A stretch of DNA of 64,000 bases from Phlebiopsis flavidoalba. Taxonomy: Eukaryota > Basidiomycota > Agaricomycetes > Polyporales > Phanerochaetaceae. Positions 1 through 14,300 of this stretch are shown here, piece after piece (positions within the stretch are counted from its first letter, which is position 1; each line of letters opens with the position of its first letter). Where the stretch lies: contig JAOCPU010000030.1 of assembly GCA_035772785.1 (NCBI GenBank), forward strand, positions 1 through 64,000, given 5' to 3'. The notes beneath the pieces are model-generated. The model did not search any database. It was not told where the DNA came from and worked only from the letters and a program-made list of their open reading frames with translations. The position numbers and the translations under genes were made by a program.

Positions 1-656
1 TTACTATGCGACGGGAAAGGAAACGGGGGGTCGAAGAGGGGCAAGGACAGCAGTGGGGACGACGAGAGGAGGGGGCCGCGCGTGCACGGGCGCTTATCGG
101 CGTGGTGGTGGTATATGAGAACAAGGAGCGGGGCCAAAGGCACAGCACGTAGTCACAGTAGATGACTTCTTGGAATCTAGCTCCACTTAGGTAAGCTCCA
201 ATATCTGTACATATACACAAATGCTAACTTGGTCATTGGACTTAGCTTAACCCACGTGCCGCTAGTTCTGACCGAGACTTGTCGTGCACAGCCCTCGCTG
301 CCTGCCGACATCAAGTTCATTTTAGTTTTTACATTTTCTCTTTGTACTCTGCCCCATGTACGCGTTGAGCCGTTGCCTCTACGACAAAAATTGTTACCTC
401 TGGAGAAATTCTAGCGCTTCCTGCGCGTAAGTATCTATTCAAGCAAGATTTATATCAACTTAATAATACTTTAGTTACCTCTCGAAATACTCTTGCAGTA
501 TATGATAAGAGCTGTTGCGTGTTCTGCAACACTTTGGAATAGTACTTCAGTGATAAATAAAAAAAGAGGTAAAGCTGTTTCTATTTGATTTCTCAATTTT
601 CTAATGTGTGATAGGTATCCGTATTCCAATCTGCTGCTATACATGCATTAGTACGT
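1..656. other. intergenic, no gene recognised
   Basis: The first 120 bases are G-rich and the rest quickly becomes AT-rich. Short open frames exist on both strands but none has recognisable protein features or a convincing exon structure. It may hold the upstream part of the decayed gene that follows. Confidence 0.4.
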
Positions 657-3110
657 ATGAAGGCCGCAAAGGACACAGTCTACAAGCCCCTTAATTGGAA
701 AAAAGTGGTGAAAGTAAGTTGTTCAATATTATATCAGTCAAATGCTAAACTTGGTTTTAAGAGAGTGGTCATGCTAAGACCATGCTTGATATTGTTTTGG
801 ACCAGTCTGGACCTTTCAAGCTACAGTATCCCCACTTAGCCAAATTCTCAAGGCTATATATTTGGAAAATGGTGTTTTTTGCACTTGCTTGATCTTTGGG
901 GTTCTTGCGGCTCTAACAGCCTACCATGGGGGATTATAATGGAGCAAGAGAATGCTTGGCGTTCAGACATTGTATGTAGCCTTATTTCTATCTAATTGGC
1001 TTTTGATATATATTTAAATATCAGAGCGAGGAAAAGATTGCCTCCAGGCATGCCTCCGAACCCTCTTGTCAGTTCAAGAAGTTCCCTGGTATCCTTTCCA
1101 CTCACTTTTCTCCTGATTCTGTATTTCTTTACATGGATGAAAGGTCTCTTATTCAGGCATGGCAAATCTGGCTGCGCACATTCTTCATTCATGTCAAGCA
1201 ATACGCAAAATGATGAGTTGCGCAAAGAAACTTTGGTATGTATTTTATAATTATATCAGATGTAAACAGATTGGTTGATAGATTGCAAGTCATGGAGCTC
1301 TATAGACTCCTCACAGCTGTACAAGCAAATTAGCACAGCTCTGGGCCTAATGGAGAAAGAGCCTCACCGGTGGCCTGAAGATTTGAAACCTGAAGATCTC
1401 CCAAAAAGATTGATTACTATCTTCAAACTCACCCTAAACTTCCAGTCAAAGAAAAGATTTATCAACTGATTTTTGCATTCATTGAAACTTGTAAGAATTT
1501 ATTCTATTATTTTATGTCTTGTTAACTTGATTATAACTTTAGTGTTTCCATTATCATTGCAAAAACCAATGGTTTCCTATCATCGCCAGTGGAAGACATT
1601 AACCCTATTATCAAGCCAACCTTATCTCTGCCTCCTCTAGTCTTTATTGGCAATCTTTCTGAATATTTGCAACAATTCAATAGCAAAATTCCAGCAGATA
1701 TTTCATGGATGTCTGTCTTCAGTTGCAACCACACTGCAAGGATTTTCCTCCGGACGACTTTAAACATTGTGTTCAAATATCTCTCCATTTGCTGTATTTC
1801 AGAGCAACTTCACCACGAATTGATGGACCAAGATTCTGTTGTAGTTTTAATGTGTGCAAAGAAAGGGGATCAGCTGCCACCAAAGGTTGTCTATCTATTC
1901 AGTTCTTTATCAATTAGTCTGATAATAATTATCAATAAAATCTAGAAACCTCAAGATGGCAAGACCGTCAAATACTATTATTCTGTGAAGGATCTTGGTT
2001 TGAGCGGAATTCATTAAAGAGAAACAAAACCCAAATGCAACCATTGAAATGTGACAATTCTCATTGAGCAGAAAACTGCAAATATGGTAAGCTACTGTTT
2101 ATTTCCTTTTAAAACATTCTGAACGCAGTTCAATCATATAGGTAGCTGGAATCATCTATGAAGCTTGCAACTCCAAAGATTTAGACAATGCCATTGATCA
2201 TCATTACCTCATTAGGGGCAAGTCAATAATCAGGAGAAGTGCAAAAGAGTAATTCGCCCATAGTTGCATGATACCTAGAGGCAAGCAACTCCCTGCAGGT
2301 GGCTGACGTGGTGACACCTTTACATTTTATCCTGACAAAATGGCGGATAAAATGGATGACAATGAGAGCCTTTCTGCATTATTCTCTCATGCCATTGTAA
2401 AATATCTGCTTCAATATCTTATACTCAATTTCTAACTTTTCTGAAATTTCAGAATGCTACTCAACTTCATAAAACAATTGGGCCCTATGTGCCTGGGATA
2501 TTGAAAGATATTAGGATGAAGTCCCAGCATGATGGTATAACCTGCTACGGAGGTTTTGGTGCTACCCCATATTATTGCACTAACTATATGCCACCTCAGC
2601 ATAAGGACAAAGACTTTCAATGGTCAATCTGTGATTAGCTGGAGAAAATTTCCCACCTTGATGAGTTCAATTTTGCTCTCATGGAATTGGGAAATATACT
2701 TTGTTACCTGTCCAAAGTTCAAACAGTGTCTGGTCAGTTTTTCCTGCATATTTTTGCTATAGCTAACCAACATGTTCTAATTGCTACTACAGGTGGTAGA
2801 ACAGTAACCATTTATACGGTACTATAATGCTAAAAAAATCCACCATTGATTATGGAGTTCCTGAAAGCATGGTATTTGCTTTTGCTCAAAGGGTGGCTAG
2901 CGCTACTGTAACTGGCACCAATACTGTTATTGGTTTCCACCACTTCGTCAAGAGACAGCCTTGAATCTGAAGAACCTGTGGTCAGACCCAGGAGAACAAC
3001 TCGTACCAATACGCTGCGGCATCTGGAGGCGCGCTTCCAGCGCAATCTACTGGCAAGCATAGATCAGTGCTGAAAAAAAGTAGTGGTAGAGAACAAAGGA
3101 ATCGGAGACT
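657..3110 (+). pseudogene. decayed gene resembling a mushroom 2OG-Fe(II)/Tet-JBP-like family
   Basis: Short coding stretches in changing frames are separated by typical short GT-AG introns, for example one ending at about 2452 and one from about 2732 to 2793. The most informative part is 2450-2735. There a segment with PPQHKDKDFQWS is followed about 20 residues later by DEFNFALMELG, giving an HxD pair and a downstream conserved block as in 2OG-Fe(II) dioxygenases. After the next intron comes NHLYGT, where related mushroom proteins, as I recall them, have an H-G-T, so the distal iron-binding His looks replaced by Tyr. The chain continues as ESMVFAFAQRV. In-frame stops occur throughout, for example near 2018, 2250 and 2636. 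Upstream pieces (1021-1480, 1560-1885, 2142-2250) fit the same gene but I do not recognise them. The Tet/JBP link is from memory of the fold and of such genes near mushroom transposons; it is tentative. Confidence 0.35.
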
Positions 3111-3902
3111 TCGAAGCAACACAGAGATCATTCAAGCTGCATGGCAGGCTTGACTTTGATGAGGGACTGTACACTGTAATGCACTTTTTATATGATCACT
3201 ACCTTTTGACATGATTGTTATATGAAAGGTGGACATGGTTCACATCATGGACACAGTGGACATAGTAGATAATGAGACTGGTGCGTGATGCATAGAGGTC
3301 ATGGCAAGCAGCACGATGACAGCAACAGCAACAGCAACAGCAAGGTAATGGCAATGGCAAGGTGACAACAATGGTCTTGTTTGGTTATGATCACTCAAGA
3401 GCACAAAGGTAATGATAATATATAATTTGGCACAAACACAAGGGTATTTATGCCTTACAGAATAATAGAGAGAGCCTGAGGGCATACTACAGACAATGAT
3501 ACTAACAAGAGAATACATAGGTTATGTGTAGTCTATTAAATATAAGCAGTCCTGCCACGGAATACTGGGCCACAGTGAGCACAATGGCTTGAGCCGTGTC
3601 GTCCATAAGCTCAATGCATGACTTAACAATATATGACAAAGGTGGCTCAATATTGCCTGAGCCTTGAGCCCTGGGCCCGCCACCTCTCGTTGATCGGCAC
3701 ATGGCCTCTGACTCCAATATGCGCAAGAAGCACATTCTTCACGTCTCCTCGACACTGTTACAGCCGGAACAACAAAGCACAGTTGTCTTTCCAACGTGTG
3801 GAGCAGGGGTGGGCGACACAGGTCAGTGCTCATTCATACATGCATGGGATTGGCTGTCGCATTTTCGGTGAGTCCCGCACGCCATTAAACACTTGTGATT
3901 TT
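3111..3902. other. intergenic, no gene recognised
   Basis: This stretch contains a short CAGCAA microsatellite and open frames of up to about 100 codons on the minus strand without recognisable domains. It separates the decayed gene from the foldback element. Confidence 0.4.
3320..3343. repeat. CAGCAA microsatellite
   Basis: About four tandem copies of a CAGCAA hexamer, followed by a looser AATGGC-type run to about 3361. Confidence 0.7.
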
Positions 3903-4858
3903 AGTAGTGGTAGCTAGGAATGTCAAACATTAAGCCACAAGGTGGCTTTAATATTACTCATAATTGGGGGCCAAATTTTCAATGAATGTTAATCAGACTT
4001 ATGAAAACATCTGGTCTAGAATGTTGTTAAATTAATGACATTGCTGCCTATAATATTATACATTTTAACACTTTATAGTCTAGAATGTTGTTAAAGCTAC
4101 AACACTGTTGTCCACAATGTTATAGCTTTTGAAAATATGGTCTGGAATGTCATTTACTTTATAACATCACTGTCCACAATATTATAAACTTCAACAATAT
4201 GGTCTAGAATGTCATTTGGCCTATAACATTCTAGTCCACAATGTTGTAGCTTTTAACACTATAGCCTGGAATGTTATTGGGCTGATTAACAATGCTGCCC
4301 ACAATATTGTAGCCTTTAACAATATGGTCTGGAATATCATTGGGCCAATTAACAATGTGGTCTAGAATGTCATTGGACTGATTAACAATGTTGCCCACAA
4401 TATTATAATCTTTAACAATATGGTCTGGAATGTTATTGGGCTGATTAACAATGTAGTCTAGAATGTCATTGGGATAATTAACAATATTGCCCACAGAGTT
4501 GTTATCTTTGGTAGCATGACTTAAAGTGTCATTATCATTTTGATATTGTTGATCACATTATAATGGATTATGAAAATATGGCTCTAAATGTTATTCAAAA
4601 TAAAATGATGTAATTGTATTATAAATATTAGATGACGATAATATATATTGGTTATTTTAAAAGAAATTTTTCTCAAATCAAAGTATTAATTCAAAAACAA
4701 GCGTGCTGTGACAGTATTTTTATTTGATGTAAAATAAGCGCCCGTATTTTTTACATTTATTTAGCTACTAATATAGATCTACAATATTTTAATTGTCATT
4801 ATTTAGCACATTTTGTATTTTGAACTCTTTAGAAAGCCACTTGCATTTTAAAACCCTA
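3903..4858 (+). repeat. left inverted arm of the foldback element
   Basis: Pairs with 5351-6308. Homology ends around 4858, where AAACCCTAAATC on this side diverges from the complement of GGGCTTAGGGTTT on the other. Confidence 0.75.
4231..4494 (-). repeat. in-frame 33/96-bp satellite in the left arm
   Basis: Read on the minus strand, this block translates without stops into roughly 11-residue repeats of the form IVNxPNDILDx grouped into about 32-residue units ending YNIVG. The period is a multiple of three, which keeps the frame open. I regard it as a satellite, not a protein gene: there is no start context, promoter or conserved domain. Confidence 0.6.
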
Positions 4859-5350
4859 AATCTATTCTGATAGAGTTTATCAAAATATGTGAAAAAGTTC
4901 AAATTTATATTTACATAAGTGTACATATATAATAGCATATATAGAATGTATTCAAACTGTAACAAAGATATATATACACTGCTTTCAATTGAATAGAAGC
5001 ACCATATCCTTAAATAGAAAGCTCTGAAACAAACACATCTTCAGCTATATATGAAAAAGTACATTCTAATTTAAGTCACTTTTGTATAATATGCAACAAT
5101 CCTTGCTTTCTCTTACAATAGGCTAAAGAAATGAAAGAGCAAAGAAACAGTTGCATAACCTACACTATGATGTATTAAGACTTCACAACATAGAAATCTA
5201 TCTTTCCTAGTGTTTTTATATTTCATCTATACATATACCTCTTTCTATGACATTGTTAAGCTATTATACAACATTTCTCCTTAGCAATATATCATTTGTA
5301 GTTTTGAATGAGTGTTATAAATAAGTTTTAGGTGTAGGATTTGGGCTTAG
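4859..5350. other. unique centre of the foldback element
   Basis: AT-rich, with no open frame of note and no recognisable motif. It would form the loop if the arms paired. Confidence 0.6.
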
Positions 5351-6308
5351 GGTTTAAAAATGCAAGTGGCTTTCTAAAGAGTTCAAAATACAAAATGTGC
5401 TAAATAATGACAATTAAAATATTGTAGATCTATATTAGTAGCTAAATAAATGTAAAAAATACGGGCGCTTATTTTTTACATCAAATAAAAATACTGTCAC
5501 AGCACGCTTGTTTTTTGAATTAATACTTTGATTTGAGAAAAATTTCTTTTAAAATAACCAATATATATTATCGTCATCTAATATTTATAATACAATTACA
5601 TCATTTTATTTTGAATAACATTTAGAGCCATATTTTCATAATCCATTATAATGTGATCAACAATATCAAAATGATAATGACACTTTAAGTCATGCTACCA
5701 AAGATAACAACTCTGTGGGCAATATTGTTTAATTATCCCAATGACATTCTAGACTACATTGTTAATCAGCCCAATAACATTCCAGACCATATTGTTAAAG
5801 ATTATAATATTGTGGGCAACATTGTTAATCAGTCCAATGACATTCTAGACCACATTGTTAATTGGCCCAATGATATTCCAGACCATATTGTTAAAGGCTA
5901 CAATATTGTGGGCAGCATTGTTAATCAGCCCAATAACATTCCAGGCTATAGTGTTAAAAGCTACAACATTGTGGACTAGAATGTTATAGGCCAAATGACA
6001 TTCTAGACCATATTGTTTGAAGTTTATAATATTGTGGACAGTGATGTTATAAAGTAAATGACATTCCAGACCATATTTTCAAAAGCTATAACATTGTGGA
6101 CAACAGTGTTGTAGCTTTTTAACAACATTCTAGACTATAATGTTAAAATGTATAATATTATAGGCAGCAATGTCATTAATTTAACAACATTCTAGACCAG
6201 ATGTTTTCATAAGTCTGATTAACATTCATTGAAAATTTGGCCCCCAATTATGAGTAATATTAAGGCCACCTTGTGGCTTAATGTTTGACATTCCTAGCTA
6301 CCACTACT
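5351..6308 (-). repeat. right inverted arm of the foldback element
   Basis: Mirror image of 3903-4858. The same satellite occurs here at 5740-5979 on the plus strand and gives nearly the same translation as the left-arm copy. Confidence 0.75.
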
Positions 6309-6754
6309 GTATATTACCAAATATCATCAGTAAATTTCACAAGTGCCTAAAGAGCACTTAGAGTAAATCCTCTGCGCTAAGCATCTCTATTGCCTTTGCT
6401 TAGCCTACTGTTTGCATTTAGAGCTCAATAACATGTATGCTATCTTATACACAAGCACTAAAAATCTGATTGTACAGCTTTGTCTATTGGTATGTAGTGC
6501 TAAAATAGTTTGCTTCTGATATTCTCAAGCAATCCAAGTCAATATAATCTTGACATGCTCCAGATTTGTCTTTCAAGGTGACACTTGACTCAGGATGACA
6601 CAACAATTAGTTTACACACATAACATTTGCACACTGCATCATTATGACAAATTCAGTTTACATTTTTACAAGTCAAGTACAAAAGCTGGATCCTATATTA
6701 CAGCAATCATACCTCAGCCATTGCTATAGCATGAGCAGCGATGGACATACATGT
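6309..6754. other. intergenic, 3' flank of the SPE3-LYS9 fusion
   Basis: AT-rich non-coding sequence between the foldback element and the stop codon of the minus-strand gene. Nothing further recognised. Confidence 0.5.
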
Positions 6755-9273
<2,519 letters not shown>

Positions 9274-9779
9274 GGCTAGTGGTGGATGAGGGTTTAGCAC
9301 AGTCAGAGTATATCAGAAAGTGCGCGTACCGTGCAAGAGGCCTTTTGTTTGCAACCAAATCCTATCGCGACACACAGTTTGAGAACGCAAAGGCCGGTTG
9401 CGGCGAGGGAAGGACTTACGAGCAGAGGAGATGGCTGAGGAGACAGAAAAGTCTGAAGGGACAGATGTAATCGTGATCTATAGTCGAGTCAATAATTAGA
9501 GTTTGATCGTGCTACTTGAGACTATCAGATCTTTGTACAACCATTCAACAACTTTGCTTACGAAAGTCTATTACAGTCACTGGCTGGCTTCAATTACACT
9601 GATGGCTATAGCGCGAACGCCCATCCTTCAATATCGTCCTCGCGATACGCTCACAGCCCTAATTGCTGCTCCTTCGCCTTTGTCTTTATGTATACTCAGT
9701 CTGCTGCTACTAACGATATACACACACCTGAGAAATAACCGCCCTTACCTCGAAGCTCCTGAATACAACCTCTATCGCG
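9274..9779. promoter_or_regulatory. shared 5' region of two divergent genes
   Basis: About 500 bases separate the start of the SPE3-LYS9 fusion (-) from that of the ZNF511-like gene (+), so both promoters must lie here. No clear TATA box was found. An open frame from 9503 spans part of it but looks spurious. Confidence 0.45.
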
Positions 9780-11018
9780 ATGACGACAAAGCGTGCACAT
9801 TCCATCCTCGCCAGAGCCCTCTGCAAAACTCCCTCGAGGTCAAGGCTCTCAAGAACGCCCTTTCATATGCGAACTCCCACCGACATGTCATCGCACGCCC
9901 ACCCATCTCGCGCAGGTGCGCATGAGCTCGAGAAAACACTATGCGACGTACCACGCACATGTCTGTGAAGGTCATGGTTGTAATTGTGTATTTCCGGATG
10001 CCAGGCTACTGGAGTTGGTGGGTAGACTTGGGCTCACCTTTAGAACGACGTCTGATCATTATACAGCATCAGACAGAATGCCACGATCCTTTGGCGGCAC
10101 TAAGAAAAGATCGTGGAGAGAAAATTGTGCCGTGTCGTCGATTGTGTGCCGTCATGTCATTCACGAGTAGCCCAGTTTGCATGCTACCTCACGACATGTA
10201 ACCGTTTCTTTTCATCGCCGAAGACACGCAGGCTTCATCTTATCCAAGCCCACGATTATCCCAAAGAGTACTTCTTCGCGGTCACGAACAAAGGGATTGG
10301 TGGATTGCTCAAACTGTGGGGTGAAGGCGCGAGCATGATTCGTGGAGAGTGGAAGCCGAGGGATAAAGCAGAAATAGACGTCGACGAGGGCGATGGAGAA
10401 GACAGCCACGAAGATGGGCACGCCCCGACCGAGGCCACACAAACGGATGAAGAAGCGTCGATCACGATAAGGACACCAGCGAGGCGACGTGTGAGCCTCA
10501 AGACATTCAGGCTCGCGGATGGGCCTCTCATAGAGGAGGATGACGAAGACGAAGAGGTCGGCGCCCAGGCTCCAGACACGACGATGATGCTCTCACGGGT
10601 ACAATGGACTCTCTCTCACTCGTGCCGACGTCTGTGCGATTTGGACGTGGTGCCAAAGGCGGAGGATCCAGACAACCCCGTGCTCCCCGCCGAATCCATG
10701 GATGTTGATGAAGAAGGCGAAGAACAGCGCGGGAAACGGCGAGGGAGGGGACGAGGAAAGGGCCGGGGCGCACGCCTCGTGAGAGTACGATGGGGGATGG
10801 TGCAAACGAGAACCCCCTTCCTCGACCAGGTCCTCCAATGCCTCCAAGAGGACTTGGACGACGCGCTGGGTTCCTTGGTCGCGGGAGAATATATCTGGGT
10901 TCCCGGTAATTATGTCACACACGTATCCCAATCCGCGCGTTTTGTTCTTCACTTTTGCTCATTTGTTTGTGCTCGCTGTCGTCTCTCTTGCTTTGTAGCT
11001 TTCGATGTCGTTGTGTAG
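9780..11018 (+). CDS. ZNF511-like C2H2 zinc finger protein
   Basis: A nuclear-type zinc finger protein of the ZNF511 family; its molecular role is poorly known. The start MTTKRAH at 9780 fits basidiomycete relatives. Successive finger segments are CELPPTCHRTPTHLA, then HYATYHAHVCEGHGCNCVF, then (after intron about 10020-10066) HQTECHDPLAALRKDRGEKI. After intron about 10125-10177 comes FACYLTTCNRFFSSPKTRRLHLIQAH, given here only as a span, followed by YPKEYFFAVTNKGIGGL, which is diagnostic of the family. The C-terminal half is acidic and then basic, with LVPTSVRFGRGAKGGG readable in another frame near 10600-10670. Single-base frame changes occur near 9799 and 10590. The C-terminal end is uncertain. 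Confidence 0.8.
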
Positions 11019-11393
11019 TATCTGTCATTCATGAAACGCGAAGACTCCTCCCTATATCACGTAAGCGCTTCATACATGAATGACGCGCTCCCAGACGCGA
11101 GCCACGACGCGTTCTCAGAGACGAGACCCAGCTTGACTTTGATAACCCCATCACTCATTTTTATAGTTTTCTGGGTAGTTCGCTGTTGTAACGTCTTGTT
11201 GCTTCAGGCTCGCTATTTATTCTACTGTGGCGTTTGTGTTACTCTCTCCTCTCACTTGCATGTGCGAGCCCGCGGAGGTAGCGTAAGGTTAGGGTTGGAG
11301 CACTTGACTGCGCTGGTCGTGAGCAAGCTGTGTCTCTTGCTCTCGACCATCTTAAAGCTCGTTGTCGTCGCCGTCTGCGACGCCAATACCGAA

Positions 11394-14300
11394 TGGCTCC
11401 TCTTCATAGGACAGCAGTATTTCTTTTGGACGCTCCTCTCGCTTGCCTTGGTCGCATGCGCCCAGCGAGACCCAGAGCACGCGGTCACGTACTTTCCCAA
11501 TCTCCCAGCACGCTTGTTCTTCTTCAATGATGCCTCAGTGGGTACTATAAGTACTCGGGCGAATGCATCTCATTGGTTTCAGACAACAATATACCATGAT
11601 TCTCAAGAAGGGAACGTATGGGTTTCGCAGGATCAGGGAAAGAATTGGAAGAAGGCAGTCGGTGTGTTCCAGAGGGCAAAGCTGCCATGGTCATAGAACA
11701 TCCCTTTGATTCTACGACCGTGAGTCTCTTTGAAAGCCTTTATGAACACGCTAATGGCTCTTTAGGCATTTATTTTGACGAAAGACAACACCCACTACCG
11801 CTCTCAGGATCGTGGTCAGACATGGCGGTCTTTTGAGATGCCCCTTCGCCCTGCCCTCGTCGGTCAACCGCTATCCTTCCATTCCGACCCTCAAAAGAGC
11901 GGTTACATCCTCTATCAGGGCACCAAGTGTGAGCGCGAAGGGCCTTGGGGTTACATCTGCCACGACGAGGTGAGCGTCTTCACTAGCAGCGCTTCGTGGC
12001 TGCGAACTGACCCCAGCCATGATAGACCTATTACACCAAAGGACGCCTTCAGTAGCAACCCTCAGCTGCTCCTTCTCGACACATCGCGATGTCAATTCGC
12101 ACACACGGTACCAAAGACTTCAAACACGACGCGCATGCCGATCTCGTGTATTGCGTCGCGTTCGACAGCTCGTCCTTGGATGGGGCGCATTCGCTGGCTT
12201 CCAGTCGCCTGTTCTCGTCCACAGATTTCTTCCAGGACAACAAACGCGTTGAGGATTTGGGCATCGGCAAGAACGCGCGTGGTGTCGTTGCGCTCGCGAT
12301 CGTGAGCAAGTTCGCGGTTGTGGCGTTGCGCGATATGGGCCCCGACAATAATGGGGAAATGCTACTCTACGTCTCCGTCGACACCAAGACCTGGGCGAAG
12401 GCCAAGTTTCCGCATGCCTCCTCCGCCAAGCTTCGTGAAAACGGCTACACTGTGGTTGAAAGCACAACTCATTCACTGGCCGTTGACGTGCTCCTGCATG
12501 ATCATACTACTATCGGCACGCTCTTCGTTAGCAACTCTAACGGAACTTTCTTCGTAGAGAGTCTCAAAGACACTAATCGTAACGACATGGGATTTGTCGA
12601 CTACGAAAAACCTGTACGGTGTCGAAGGAGTCGGCCTCGCCAACGTAGTGGCAAATGCGAAGGAGGTGGAATCGCGGCGCGAGTCCAAGAAGCTCCAGTC
12701 TCGTATCACTTTCGACGATGGACGCTCTTGGCAACGAGTACGTCCTCCAGCGCATAACAGCGAAGGGCAGCGTATCGCTTGTAACCCGTCGGACGACTCG
12801 TGCTCGCTTCACTTTCATTCCGTTCACACACAACCCCACAACTTCGGGGCGCGTGTTCTCGTCCCCCGCTCCTGGTGTCGTTATGGCTGTTGGTTCTATC
12901 GGCGAGTACCTCAAAAACCGTATGGAGAGTGCGACACTTTCCTTAGCATCGACGCCGGCACTACATGGACCATGGCTCGCATGGACGCCCATCAGTACGA
13001 GTTTGGGGACTCTGGTAGCATCCTTATTGCCGTCAACGACGAGGAGACGACAAGTGAAGTTAGCTACTCCACCAACTTCGGTAAAACTTGGTAAGGTAGT
13101 TCACTGATGCAGTGGACAACAATCATGCTGACGCGACGTCTATAGGAAGACGTACAAGCTCGGCATCAGTCTGCGTAGCCGTATCGTGACGACTGTCCCC
13201 GACTCGACGTCTCAAAAGTTTATGGTCGTCGGACAAATCGCACGGCGTGATCAGAAAAGCGACGACCAGCGCTATGCTGTTGTTGTTTTCCTCGACTTCT
13301 CCAACACTCGGCCCCCGTCAATGCACAACAGATGACTTCGAGAGCTGGTATGCTCGTGGCCGTAATGGAGCGTGTCTCATGGGTCACAAGGTGCATTTTT
13401 AATGACCATTTCTCTGGGTTAGCGGGACTGATCATGTGGTGGTAGCAATACTATCGTCGCCGCGCAAACAGGACGCCGATTGTTATGTCGGAGGCGAGTT
13501 CATTGACCCTGCCGAGCACCAATGAGAGCTGCACTTGCGCAGATGAAGATTATGAGTGGTAGGTGTAGCAATCGATATATTCGTGAGCGTTGTGCTAATT
13601 ACGGCGATCGCAGCGATTACAACTTCATCAGACAAGGAGATGACTGTGTGCCTGCGGGTCCAGAACCTATACCTGCCGGCAAATGCGCAACTAGTGACAC
13701 AAGTAAGACTTTCATGGGCTCCTCAGGATGGAAGAAGATACCTGGCAATACTTGCGACGATTCGAAAATCTCCGGCCGGAAAAAGGATGACCCTGTTGAG
13801 AAATCGTGCGAGCACGGTATGCCATGGTCTCTTTTCTCTGTCCAGTTATAAGTCTCAATGATTAATTTTACAGGTGAACCACAGCAGGGCGAAATTATAC
13901 ATCAGACCGTATGTCATTGATTGAATCTGCAAAACTCGGGGTGTCTAACTATGTGTCTAGTTCCCATTCCCAGCTCCAGTGCAACAGTATTCCTACTTCA
14001 AAGATCATAAGGTCATTTGTGACCGGCGTCCTATCGTTGCCAAGCGTTTCTGACGTTCCTTATGCAGACAATTCTTGTCAGATTAGCTGATCACACGATG
14101 TGGCAATCCTCCAACGAAGGCTACACATGGAGCCAGCTCTTCCCTAACGAGAAGTTCGTTGCATTCTACCATCACACCTATAGTAACGACCGCGCATATC
14201 TCATCACGGAAGGCACCAAATTCTACCACACCACCGACGCCGGCCGCTCATGGCATGATCTACCAGCTCCGACCCCACCTAATACCTTCCGCCTGCAGAT

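Larger units (their letters stand above)
3903..6308. mobile_element. 2.4-kb foldback (long terminal inverted repeat) element
   Basis: The sequence from 3903 reads almost base for base as the reverse complement of the sequence ending at 6308. The arms are about 956 and 958 bases and enclose a unique AT-rich centre of about 490 bases. Arm identity is very high; the few differences include one or two bases in a T run near 6115 and an extra T near 5729. Each arm is built of internal short tandem repeats. No transposase is visible, so the element would be non-autonomous, like foldback or long-TIR MITE elements. The outer ends begin AGTAGTGGTAGC. I cannot define a clean target-site duplication. The element is far more AT-rich than the gene-bearing flanks. 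Confidence 0.75.

Noticed and set aside
4231..4494. CRISPR-like array in the repeated part of the foldback arm
   Set aside because: The repeats are contiguous and diverged with no unique spacers, and the genome is eukaryotic.
5340..5360. A TTAGGG motif near the centre of the foldback element, like a telomere repeat
   Set aside because: Only one copy is present, with a diverged partner in the other arm, and no tandem array.
5692..5979. A 95-codon open frame in the right arm of the foldback element as a gene
   Set aside because: It is the satellite read in frame; the mirror copy exists in the other arm and there is no start context or domain.
9503..9925. A 140-codon plus-strand frame with hydrophobic stretches, seemingly a small membrane protein
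   Set aside because: Its second half overlaps the ZNF511-like exon in another frame, and the first half lies in the bidirectional promoter region without conservation cues.
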